From NCBI GenBank assembly GCA_045612365.1, contig JAZKYY010000008.1, positions 77,140 to 141,139 of the forward strand: a DNA stretch of 64,000 nt, given 5' to 3'. Under the pieces are notes generated by a model. It saw nothing but the letters and a program-made list of their open reading frames with translations. It searched no databases and had not been told where the DNA came from. Every line of letters starts with the position of its first letter. Positions within the stretch are counted from its first letter, which is position 1. Origin of the DNA: RGIG9608 sp045612365. Its GTDB lineage: Bacteria; Bacteroidota; Bacteroidia; Bacteroidales; Paludibacteraceae. The position numbers and the translations under genes are program-made. This document shows positions 25,452-33,745 of this stretch, piece by piece.

Positions 25452-28016
25452 ATGAAAATAAAAGTAAGCAAATCTAACCAACCTTGTTGGAATGATTTTA
25501 ATGTAAAATTGGGAGTTCCCCAAGAGTTAGAAAAACTAGAAAAGCTAGCAAACAACCTTTGGTGGGTTTGGAATCATGATGCAAAAATGCTTTTCAAAGA
25601 GATTGACCCAGAAGTTTGGAGCGAAACAGCTAATAATCCATTGGCTACGTTTGAGAAAACAAGTTACGAACGTTTTCAAGAACTTGCAAAAGACGAAAAC
25701 TACATCAAAAAAATGAATGCTGTTTACAGCGAATTCCAAAAATACATCGATGTAGAAACTCGCACAGATATTCCATCTGTAGCTTATTTCAGCATGGAAT
25801 ACGGATTGACTAATATCCTTAAAATTTATTCTGGAGGTTTAGGAGTTTTGGCTGGTGATTACTTGAAAGAAGCTAGTGATTGCAATGTAAACATGACTGC
25901 TATCGGATTCTTGTATGAATTTGGATATTTCAAACAATCATTGAGCATTGATGGTCAACAATTAGCAATTTACGAACCTCAAAAATTCAACACTTTGCCA
26001 ATTTCATTGGTAAAAAAAGAAGATGGAGCCCCACTTCTTATTGCAGTTCCTTATCCAGAACGTACTATTTATGCACAAGTTTGGAAAGTTCAAGTTGGTC
26101 GTATCGCACTTTATTTGCTTGACACTAACATCAATTCAAACTCTGATGCTGACAAATCTATCACACATCAACTTTATGGTGGTGACAACGAGCACCGATT
26201 GAAACAAGAAATTATGCTTGGCATTGGAGGTATGCTTACTCTTAAAGCTTTAGGCATTGAAAAAGATGTATATCACTGCAACGAAGGACACGCTGCTCTT
26301 ATCAACGTTCAACGTTTGGTTGACTATGTTGCAAAAGGTCTTTCATTCAACGAAGCTTTGGAAGTTGTTCGTGCTTCATCACTATACACAGTTCACACTC
26401 CAGTACCTGCTGGACACGACTATTTTGAAGAAGGACTTTTCCGTTACTACATGGGCGGCTACCCAGAAAAGATGCGTCTTTCTTGGGAAGAATTCATCGC
26501 AATGGGACGTGAAAACCCAGAAAACTTATCTGAAAAATTCTGCATGAGTGTATTTGCTTGCAACACATCTCAAGAAGTAAACGGTGTAAGCTGGCTACAC
26601 GGAAAAGTTTCACAAGAAATGTTCTCGCCTATTTGGAAAGGATATTTCCCAGAAGAACTTCATGTAAACTATGTAACAAATGGTGTTCACATGCCAACAT
26701 GGGCTGCTTCTGAATGGAAAACAGTTTACGAAGAAGTATTTGGAAAAGAATTCTATGCAGACCAATCAAATGTGGATATATGGAGAAAAATCTACAACGT
26801 ATCTGATGAAAAGATTTGGAAAACTCGCACAGGATTAAAAAATCGTTTGATCGAATACATCAAAACACAATTCAAAGAAAACTGGTTAACTACACAACGC
26901 GATCCAGGAAAAATCGTTTCAATTCTTGAAAACATCAATCCAAATGCGTTGATAATTGGTTTTGGACGTCGTTTCGCTACTTACAAACGTGCTCATCTAT
27001 TGTTTATGGATTTGGATCGTTTGTCAAAAATTGTAAATGACCCTGAACATCCTGTACAATTCATCTTCACAGGAAAAGCTCACCCAGCTGATGGTGGAGG
27101 TCAAGGTTTGATTAAACGCATTATTGAAATCTCTCGTATGCCTCAATTCCTTGGAAAAGTTATCTTCCTAGAAAATTACGATATGCGCTTAGCAAAACGT
27201 TTAATTTCTGGTGTTGATATTTGGTTAAACAACCCAACTCGTCCACTTGAAGCATCAGGAACATCTGGACAAAAAGCTGAAATGAACGGTGTTCTTAACT
27301 TCTCTGTTCTTGACGGATGGTGGTTAGAAGGTTATGTAAAAGGTGCAGGTTGGGCGCTAACAGAAAAACGCACATTTGACGATCAAGGCCAACAGGACCT
27401 TTTGGATGCTGCAACTATTTACAACCTTTTGGAGTCAGAAATCATTCCAATGTACTTTGCAAAAAACGAAAGAGGATTCTCTCCAGAATGGATTCAATGC
27501 ATCAAAAAATCTATTGCAGAAATTGCTCCTAGATTCACAACTAAACGAATGCTTGATGACTACATCGAAAAATTCTATACTCCAGAATCGAAACGCGCAG
27601 CATTGCTTAAAGCAAACAACTTTGCTAAAGCAAAAGAGATTGCGGCTTGGAAACAAAAGATTGCAGAAAACTGGGACAACATTTCTGTAGAATCAGTTAA
27701 GATTGGTAATCAAGATTTGCAAACTGTTGAAGTTGGAAAATCTTATAACATTGAAGTAGTTCTTGATGTTAGAAATCTTGACGACAACGGAATAGGAACA
27801 GAGGTTGTTGTTACTTACATCGATGAAAAAAATCGCATGAAAATTTTGGAAACAAAAGAATTACAACTTGTAAAACGAGAAGGTTCTAAATTGTTCTATT
27901 CTGCAGAATACCAAACTAATCATAGCGGTTCTTACAAATACGCATTCCGTATGTTCCCTAAAAACGAAATGCTTCCACACAGAATGGACTTCTGCTATGT
28001 AAAATGGTTCAACTAA
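25452..28016 (+). CDS. glgP: Alpha-glucan phosphorylase (GT35, DUF3417-containing type)
   Basis: Releases glucose-1-phosphate from glycogen or maltodextrin using a PLP cofactor. The 854-residue protein begins with a DUF3417-type segment (LEKLANNLWWVWNHDAK). The catalytic body contains AYFSMEYGL, GGLGVLAGDYLKEASD, and the PLP lysine region EASGTSGQKAEMNG followed by DGWW. About 100 residues at the C terminus form a beta-rich extension. It is the second gene of the glycogen pair and ends at a terminator. Confidence 0.92.
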   Translation: MKIKVSKSNQPCWNDFNVKLGVPQELEKLEKLANNLWWVWNHDAKMLFKEIDPEVWSETANNPLATFEKTSYERFQELAKDENYIKKMNAVYSEFQKYIDVETRTDIPSVAYFSMEYGLTNILKIYSGGLGVLAGDYLKEASDCNVNMTAIGFLYEFGYFKQSLSIDGQQLAIYEPQKFNTLPISLVKKEDGAPLLIAVPYPERTIYAQVWKVQVGRIALYLLDTNINSNSDADKSITHQLYGGDNEHRLKQEIMLGIGGMLTLKALGIEKDVYHCNEGHAALINVQRLVDYVAKGLSFNEALEVVRASSLYTVHTPVPAGHDYFEEGLFRYYMGGYPEKMRLSWEEFIAMGRENPENLSEKFCMSVFACNTSQEVNGVSWLHGKVSQEMFSPIWKGYFPEELHVNYVTNGVHMPTWAASEWKTVYEEVFGKEFYADQSNVDIWRKIYNVSDEKIWKTRTGLKNRLIEYIKTQFKENWLTTQRDPGKIVSILENINPNALIIGFGRRFATYKRAHLLFMDLDRLSKIVNDPEHPVQFIFTGKAHPADGGGQGLIKRIIEISRMPQFLGKVIFLENYDMRLAKRLISGVDIWLNNPTRPLEASGTSGQKAEMNGVLNFSVLDGWWLEGYVKGAGWALTEKRTFDDQGQQDLLDAATIYNLLESEIIPMYFAKNERGFSPEWIQCIKKSIAEIAPRFTTKRMLDDYIEKFYTPESKRAALLKANNFAKAKEIAAWKQKIAENWDNISVESVKIGNQDLQTVEVGKSYNIEVVLDVRNLDDNGIGTEVVVTYIDEKNRMKILETKELQLVKREGSKLFYSAEYQTNHSGSYKYAFRMFPKNEMLPHRMDFCYVKWFN

Positions 28017-28031
28017 AAATAAACTTTCTTC

Positions 28032-28069
28032 AAAAAAAAGGGGAGCTCTCAAGAGTTCCTCTTTTTTTA
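28032..28069 (+). terminator. Intrinsic terminator after glgP
   Basis: A-run, imperfect stem GGGGAGCTCT/AGAGTTCCTC with a two-base loop, then a seven-T run. Confidence 0.8.
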
Positions 28070-28132
28070 TCACATAAGTTTTTTTTCCAATAAACCACTC
28101 CATTTTTTTATCCAAATCAAACAAAAATTATC

Positions 28133-28140
28133 TAACTTTG
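28133..28140 (+). promoter_or_regulatory. nifJ promoter -7 element
   Basis: TAACTTTG, matching TAnnTTTG, about 80 bases before the ATG at 28221, so the gene has a moderately long leader. Confidence 0.55.
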
Positions 28141-28220
28141 CGAGTTGTAGAGATTGAACGATGAAAAAACTCATTGTTTATAAAAATAAAACAATCTAGA
28201 TTTTTAAATATATTACTAAA

Positions 28221-31200
28221 ATGGCAAAAGAAAAGAAATTTTTGACCTGTGATGGAAATCAAGCGGCTGCACATATTTCATATATGTTCTCCGAAGTTGC
28301 CGCTATTTATCCTATCACTCCATCTTCTACTATGGCAGAATATGTAGACGAATGGGCAGCTGCCGGACGTAAAAACATTTTCGGCGAAACAGTTTATGTA
28401 CAAGAAATGCAATCAGAAGCTGGTGCTGCAGGAGCAGTTCACGGTTCATTGCAAGCTGGCGCACTAACCACTACTTACACAGCATCGCAAGGATTATTGC
28501 TTATGATTCCTAATATGTACAAAATTGCAGGAGAATTGTTGCCATGTGTTTTCCATGTTTCAGCACGTACTTTGGCAAGTCACGCTTTGTGTATCTTTGG
28601 TGATCATCAAGACGTAATGAGCTGTCGCCAAACAGGATTTGCTATGTTGGCAGAAGGTTCTGTTCAAGAAGTTATGGATTTGGCTGCTGTTGCTCATTTG
28701 TCAACTATCAAAAGCCGTGTACCATTCGTAAACTTCTTCGATGGCTTCCGTACTTCGCACGAAATTCAAAAAATCGAAGCACTAGAAAATGAAGATTTAG
28801 CACACCTTATTGATCAAAAAGCATTAGCAGAGTTCCGCGAACGTGCTCTAAATCCAAATAAACCAGTTGCTCGTGGTATGGCAGAAAATCCTGACCACTT
28901 CTTCCAACATCGTGAAAGTTGCAATCCTTACTACGAAGCAGTTCCTGCTATTGTAGAAGAATATATGAAAGAAATTTCTGCTATTACAGGACGTGAATAT
29001 GGATTGTTCAACTACTACGGAGCAAAAGATGCTGATCGTGTAATTGTGGCAATGGGTTCTGTAACTGAAGCTATTCGTGAAACTATCGACTATTTGACAG
29101 AAAAAGGCGAAAAAGTTGGTTTGATTGCAGTCCATCTTTACCGTCCATTCTCTGCTAAACACTTCTTGTCTGTACTTCCAGAAACTTGTAAACGTTTAGC
29201 AGTTCTTGACAGAACAAAAGAACCAGGTGCAAACGGCGAACCTATGTATCTAGATGTAAAAGACGTTCTTTATGGTCAAGAAAATACCCCTATTGTTGTA
29301 GGTGGACGTTATGGATTAGGTTCAAAAGACACTACTCCTGCTCAAATTTTGGCAGTTTATGAAAATTTGGCTCTACCTCAACCAAAAAATCAGTTTACGA
29401 TTGGAATTGTTGATGACATAACATTTACTTCACTTCCTCAAAAAGAAGAAATAGCTCTTGGCGGAGAAGGTATGTTTGAAGCAAAATTCTATGGCCTTGG
29501 TGCTGATGGTACTGTTGGAGCAAACAAAAACTCTGTAAAAATTATCGGTGACAACACCAACAAATATTGCCAAGCATATTTCTCATACGACTCTAAAAAA
29601 TCAGGAGGTTTTACCTGCTCGCACTTGCGTTTTGGCGACAACGCTATTCGCAGTACTTACTTAGTAAATACTCCTAACTTTGTTGCTTGCCACGTTCAAG
29701 CTTATTTACGTATGTACGATGTTACTCGCGGATTGCAACAAAACGGAACGTTCCTTTTGAACACCATTTGGAACGAAGAAGAGTTGGCTAAGAACTTACC
29801 AAACAACGTAAAACGCTATTTGGCTCAAAAGAATATTTCTGTTTACTACATCAACGCAACACAAATTGCACAAGAAATCGGTTTAGGAAACCGTACAAAT
29901 ACTATTCTTCAATCAGCGTTTTTCCGTATCACTGGCGTAATTCCTGTTGATTTGGCAGTAGAACAAATGAAGAAATTCATTGTCAAATCATATGGCAAAA
30001 AAGGTCAAGATATTGTTGACAAAAACAATGCAGCTGTTGATCGTGGTGGCGAATACAAGCAACTCGCTATTGATCCATCTTGGGCAAATCTTGCTGATGA
30101 TGAAGCAATTGCAAACAACGATCCAGACTTTATCAACAACGTTGTTCGTCCTATTAATGCACAAAATGGCGATTTGTTGCCAGTATCTGCATTTAAAGGA
30201 ATTGAAGATGGAACTTGGGAACAAGGTACTGCAAGATACGAAAAACGTGGAGTTGGAGCATTTGTGCCAGTATGGAATGCTGATAACTGTATTCAATGTA
30301 ACAAATGTGCTTATGTTTGCCCACACGCTTGTATCCGTCCTTTCGTATTAGACGAAAACGAAAAAGCAGGATTTGCTGCAAATACAATCGAAATGAAAGC
30401 TCCTGCTGCAATGAAAGGTATGAATTTCCGTATCCAAGTTGGTGTTTTAGATTGCTTGGGTTGTGGCAACTGCGTTGACGTTTGTCCTGGAAATCCAAAA
30501 GCAGGTGGGCCTGCACTTAAAATGGTTGACCTTGAAAGTCAATTGGAAGAAGCTAAAAATTGGGATTATTGCGTAGAAAATGTTAAATCAAAACAAAACT
30601 TGATTGACATTCAATCAAACGTTAAGAATTCTCAATTTGCAACTCCACTCTTCGAATTCTCTGGAGCTTGCTCTGGTTGTGGCGAAACACCTTATTTGAA
30701 ACTTATTTCACAACTCTTTGGTGATCGTCAGATGGTGGCAAATGCAACAGGATGTACTTCCATCTATTCAGGATCAGTACCTTCTACTCCATACACTACA
30801 AACGAAGAAGGTCACGGACCTGCTTGGGCAAATTCATTGTTTGAAGACTTCTGCGAATACGGATTGGGTATGCAATTCGCTAATGAAAAAATGCGTGCTC
30901 GCATCGAACGTTTGATGACTGAAGCTCAATCTTGCTCTTGCTGTTCAGACGAACTAAAAGGTTGGTTCGCAGAATGGATCGAAAACCAAAACGATGCTGA
31001 AAAAACAAAAGAACTTGCAGCTAAAATAATTCCAGTTGTGGAAGCTTGCGACTGCGATATTTGCAAACAAATCAGTTCACTAAGCGGTTACCTAATCAAA
31101 CGTTCACAATGGATTATTGGTGGTGACGGCGCAAGCTACGATATCGGTTATGGTGGTTTGGATCACGTTATAGCTAGTGGCAAAAATGTAAACATTTTGG

Positions 31201-31757
31201 TACTTGATACCGAAGTTTACTCCAACACTGGTGGACAAGCTTCTAAAGCAACTCCAGTTGGCGCTATTGCTAAATTTGCTGCTGCTGGAAAACGTGTCCG
31301 CAAAAAAGACTTGGGTATGATTGCTACAACTTACGGATATGTATACGTAGCTCAAATTGCAATGGGTGCCGATCAAGCTCAAACGCTTAAAGCTATTCGC
31401 GAAGCAGAAGCTTACGATGGACCATCACTTATCATTGCTTATGCTCCATGTATCAACCACGGATTGAAGAAAGGTATGGGCAAATCTCAAGCAGAAGAGG
31501 CGGCTGCAGTTGAATGTGGATATTGGCATCTATGGCGCTACAATCCAGCGCTAGAAGCTGAAGGTAAAAATCCTTTCTCACTTGACTCGAAAGAGCCTGA
31601 CTATAGCAAATTCAAAGATTTCTTGAAAGGAGAAGTTCGCTTCGCTTCTGTTATGAAGCAATACCCTCAAGAAGCTGAAGAATTGTTCGCTTCTGCTGAA
31701 GAAAATGCAAAATGGCGCTATAAGAGCTACGTTCGTATGAGCAAACAAGAATTCTAA
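28221..31757 (+). CDS. nifJ: Pyruvate:ferredoxin (flavodoxin) oxidoreductase, single-chain
   Basis: Oxygen-sensitive enzyme converting pyruvate and CoA to acetyl-CoA, CO2 and reduced ferredoxin. The 1178-residue chain has all expected parts: the N-terminal pyruvate domain with YPITPSSTMAE, the middle domain, two 4Fe-4S motifs of the ferredoxin domain (CIQCNKCAYVCP and CLGCGNCVDVCP), the proximal-cluster cysteines in CSGCGETPY, and the thiamine diphosphate site GDGASYDIGYGG with TEVYSNTGGQ. Full length. Its presence indicates anaerobic fermentation in the host. Confidence 0.97.
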   Translation: MAKEKKFLTCDGNQAAAHISYMFSEVAAIYPITPSSTMAEYVDEWAAAGRKNIFGETVYVQEMQSEAGAAGAVHGSLQAGALTTTYTASQGLLLMIPNMYKIAGELLPCVFHVSARTLASHALCIFGDHQDVMSCRQTGFAMLAEGSVQEVMDLAAVAHLSTIKSRVPFVNFFDGFRTSHEIQKIEALENEDLAHLIDQKALAEFRERALNPNKPVARGMAENPDHFFQHRESCNPYYEAVPAIVEEYMKEISAITGREYGLFNYYGAKDADRVIVAMGSVTEAIRETIDYLTEKGEKVGLIAVHLYRPFSAKHFLSVLPETCKRLAVLDRTKEPGANGEPMYLDVKDVLYGQENTPIVVGGRYGLGSKDTTPAQILAVYENLALPQPKNQFTIGIVDDITFTSLPQKEEIALGGEGMFEAKFYGLGADGTVGANKNSVKIIGDNTNKYCQAYFSYDSKKSGGFTCSHLRFGDNAIRSTYLVNTPNFVACHVQAYLRMYDVTRGLQQNGTFLLNTIWNEEELAKNLPNNVKRYLAQKNISVYYINATQIAQEIGLGNRTNTILQSAFFRITGVIPVDLAVEQMKKFIVKSYGKKGQDIVDKNNAAVDRGGEYKQLAIDPSWANLADDEAIANNDPDFINNVVRPINAQNGDLLPVSAFKGIEDGTWEQGTARYEKRGVGAFVPVWNADNCIQCNKCAYVCPHACIRPFVLDENEKAGFAANTIEMKAPAAMKGMNFRIQVGVLDCLGCGNCVDVCPGNPKAGGPALKMVDLESQLEEAKNWDYCVENVKSKQNLIDIQSNVKNSQFATPLFEFSGACSGCGETPYLKLISQLFGDRQMVANATGCTSIYSGSVPSTPYTTNEEGHGPAWANSLFEDFCEYGLGMQFANEKMRARIERLMTEAQSCSCCSDELKGWFAEWIENQNDAEKTKELAAKIIPVVEACDCDICKQISSLSGYLIKRSQWIIGGDGASYDIGYGGLDHVIASGKNVNILVLDTEVYSNTGGQASKATPVGAIAKFAAAGKRVRKKDLGMIATTYGYVYVAQIAMGADQAQTLKAIREAEAYDGPSLIIAYAPCINHGLKKGMGKSQAEEAAAVECGYWHLWRYNPALEAEGKNPFSLDSKEPDYSKFKDFLKGEVRFASVMKQYPQEAEELFASAEENAKWRYKSYVRMSKQEF

Positions 31758-31781
31758 TTTTTTAGATATTCTATACTAATG

Positions 31782-31810
31782 AAAAAGAGAGTCTTTTAGA
31801 CTCTCTTTTT
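31782..31810. terminator. Intrinsic terminator after nifJ
   Basis: Perfect 12-base arms AAAAAGAGAGTC/GACTCTCTTTTT around a TTTTA loop, ending in a T-run. This is the last clearly host-derived element; the prophage begins within the next about 30 bases. Confidence 0.85.
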
Positions 31811-31840
31811 TTGATTTTTTTTATTATTCTATAATCGCAA

Positions 31841-31881
31841 AAACGAAACGTACAACTTTTCAAAACGAAACGGACATTTTT
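31841..31881 (+). repeat. Two tandem transposase-binding-site-like repeats at the left prophage end
   Basis: AAACGAAACGTACAACTTTT (31841-31860) and AAACGAAACGGACATTTTT (31863-31881) are 22 bases apart, two helical turns. The core AACGAAACGGACA recurs at 63804-63817 near the other end of the prophage. Their placement and spacing match the end sites bound by MuA-type transposases; binding itself is an inference. Confidence 0.65.
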
Positions 31882-31916
31882 CTCTTTTTTTCACACACTG
31901 CAAAACAAGCAATTTG

Positions 31917-31959
31917 AAAGGCATTTAATCACTATTTCAACGGTAATTAAATGCCTTTT
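31917..31959. terminator. Hairpin at the end of the late operon
   Basis: Thirteen-base perfect arms AAAGGCATTTAAT/ATTAAATGCCTTT around a 16-base loop, immediately downstream of the methyltransferase stop. It should terminate the late minus-strand transcript, though the T-run is better on the plus side. Confidence 0.6.
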
Positions 31960-31961
31960 TA

Positions 31962-32786
31962 CTACTCTTTTACCAACATTATATCAGTAAAAGAGCCTTG
32001 ATAATTCAGTTTGTTTTCTTGCAGTCGTTTCTCTATGTCAGCAAAAGGATTTCCTATTTCAGCGTTGTTTCTTATCCACTCGCAAAGCTCAATTATTTGC
32101 GATTTATTGCTGGTAAAGTATATAAACTTTGTCCCGACAAGAACTTTGAGAACATCAAGGTATTCTGACAAACCCCAATAATTTTTGTAAGACTTGCAGT
32201 CTGTCGAAAGATAAGGAGGATCAACAAGGAATAAAACACGTTTGTTGTCCTTATATTCGGCAAACAGTTCCTTATAATCTTTGCATTCTATCTGCAAGCC
32301 ATCAAGATAACCATCAGCTTTATAATCGGTTTGTTTGACACGATTATAGAACACTTCCTCAGACAGTTCTTTGTATGTTTGTGCCCATTGGCCGCTGAAC
32401 AGCAAAGACGTTCCAAGCGTAAGGTAATCAACAAAGCCAGTCAAAGAATAATCTTCAATAAGTGCAAGAATTTCATTACGCAAACTGTCAGGCATTCTTT
32501 TGTCCTGTGGAGCGTCCTTTGTCAGCAAGCGTATTTTGCCCAGCAACTCATTTGTCCGGGATATATTAGCAAGCCTTTCGCAATAGTTGTCATAGTCGTT
32601 ATAAATCACTTTCAGTTCCGGGCGTTCTCGCTTTATTGTGTGGGCGAGCAAACCACTTCCACCGAAAAGGTCTATAACAATATCTATGTCATTGAAGCGT
32701 GTGATAACACTGCGTAAATCGTTCAAAAAACGCCGTTTTTGACCTTGAAACGGCAAAGGTGCAGACTTATATACCTTTTCACACAT
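31962..32786 (-). CDS. D12-class (Dam-like) DNA adenine-N6 methyltransferase
   Basis: A 274-residue SAM-dependent methyltransferase of the D12 (alpha) class. The N-terminal PLPFQGQKRRFLNDL matches motif X, DLFGGSGLLAH at about 39-49 is motif I (the usual Phe-x-Gly SAM loop), and DPPY at 189-192 is catalytic motif IV. It would modify adenine in phage DNA, probably for protection from host restriction. Its start overlaps the stop of the upstream thymidylate-synthase-like gene by 8 bases. It sits at the Mu mom position. Confidence 0.9.
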   Translation of the reverse strand: MCEKVYKSAPLPFQGQKRRFLNDLRSVITRFNDIDIVIDLFGGSGLLAHTIKRERPELKVIYNDYDNYCERLANISRTNELLGKIRLLTKDAPQDKRMPDSLRNEILALIEDYSLTGFVDYLTLGTSLLFSGQWAQTYKELSEEVFYNRVKQTDYKADGYLDGLQIECKDYKELFAEYKDNKRVLFLVDPPYLSTDCKSYKNYWGLSEYLDVLKVLVGTKFIYFTSNKSQIIELCEWIRNNAEIGNPFADIEKRLQENKLNYQGSFTDIMLVKE

Positions 32787-33417
32787 TCAGCTCAAATTTT
32801 ACGTTTTCCTCACCGGCAAGCAATCTGCGTGTGTTAGTTTCGTTGCTCTCGTATATATGAAGATTGCCAAAATTCACTGTAATAGATTTCAAAGGCACAT
32901 CTATCTGGCGACTTATTAAATAGAGGTGGTAAATATCTGCCGGCAAACCGAGATTTGCGTCAGAACTTCGCTGATACGCCGATACAACCAATTCGCCCTC
33001 ATCAATCTGGAACTGTACAAGGCTTAAACAAGGCATTTGGTTGCTCTCAACACCGGTTTCACCCAAGAACAGCACATAATTCTTACTGTTCCGCTTCTCT
33101 CTGTTGATTTTTGCAATCAGCGGTGGCAGTTTCTCAAAATATGTAGGGTACGAATTTACGAGGATTGATCCGCAATAGTCCCACCAATTTATACCTACTT
33201 CTCTGTACTTCTCAACATTGCGCTCACCCTCCATAAAGAGGCTTAATTCATTGCGCAACTTCTTTCTTGCTATGCCGTGGCTCTCGAATATATCCAAGAG
33301 GTCGGCAGGTGTAAGTGTAATGTGTTCGTTCAGGAGGTATCTTATACCGCCTTTCTTGTTTTGCTGTGTTTTGTCCGAATTTAGGACCTTTTCAAGCATC
33401 TTGTAATATTTATTCAT
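32779..33417 (-). CDS. Thymidylate synthase-fold protein, candidate dCMP hydroxymethylase
   Basis: A 212-residue protein that lines up with thymidylate synthase over nearly its whole length: ELSLFMEGERNVEKY resembles ELLWFLQGDTNIAYL, and WWDYCG resembles the WDEWA segment. The catalytic cysteine is in MPC (Cys130), AYQRSSD (148-153) matches the phosphate-binding YQRSCD, and HIY (187-189) matches the His/Tyr pair. The Asn that selects dUMP is Asp161 here (LGLPAD for LGLPFN), the change found in dCMP hydroxymethylases such as T4 gp42. The C-terminal about 55 residues of TS, including the folate-closing tail, are absent, and the Arg pair contributed by the other subunit is not conserved. Substrate is an inference. 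Confidence 0.72.
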   Translation of the reverse strand: MNKYYKMLEKVLNSDKTQQNKKGGIRYLLNEHITLTPADLLDIFESHGIARKKLRNELSLFMEGERNVEKYREVGINWWDYCGSILVNSYPTYFEKLPPLIAKINREKRNSKNYVLFLGETGVESNQMPCLSLVQFQIDEGELVVSAYQRSSDANLGLPADIYHLYLISRQIDVPLKSITVNFGNLHIYESNETNTRRLLAGEENVKFELNV

Positions 33418-33454
33418 TATAAGTTCGTATTTTTGTAATCTCCTACATTAAAAT

Positions 33455-33518
33455 AAAGGTGCACGATCACCTAATAAAGACCCTTATAAGGTCTCCGTCG
33501 TGGTGGTCGTGCACCTTT
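33455..33518. repeat. Large nested hairpin upstream of the modification genes
   Basis: Seventeen-base arms (33455-33471 and 33502-33518; AAAGGTGCACGA core) with one G/U-compatible mismatch enclose a second stem AGACC/GGTCT (33478-33482, 33490-33494). On the minus strand the stem is followed by a T-rich stretch, so it may terminate or attenuate the late transcript before the TS-like gene. It fills most of the gap between the 54-aa gene and the TS-like gene. Confidence 0.6.
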
Positions 33519-33566
33519 GTACTCATTAGCGGGGTAGGAGCCGCTTTTAGTAAGTCGGGGACTTTT

Positions 33567-33731
33567 TTACTTCTCTTTTTCCAACTCAGCCTTTTCTTCG
33601 GCGGTCACTTCTATCCAATCTTCCGCTTTTACATCACCGCTGACGCGCGTTGCAAATATGCGTTGTTCGCCTACGGAGAGTTGTTTTTGTGTGAGCCAAT
33701 TGCCTGCTCCTGCTGTCAATTGTTGTTTCAT
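33567..33731 (-). CDS. Small acidic protein after the tail fibre (54 aa)
   Basis: An ATG at 33729-33731, 14 bases after the fibre stop, opens a 54-codon frame (start MKQQLTAGAG, end AELEKEK) with a Trp-containing middle and acidic end. Its position directly after the receptor-binding gene and its phage-like composition support a real gene. No family recognised; a fibre-associated assembly role would be a guess. Confidence 0.6.
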   Translation of the reverse strand: MKQQLTAGAGNWLTQKQLSVGEQRIFATRVSGDVKAEDWIEVTAEEKAELEKEK

Positions 33732-33745
33732 TTTTCAACTAGTTT

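Noticed and set aside
31812..31813. TG dinucleotide as exact prophage terminus
   Set aside because: Mu ends begin TG, but this TG is within the terminator T-run and 28 bases from the first site; without the other junction it cannot be confirmed.
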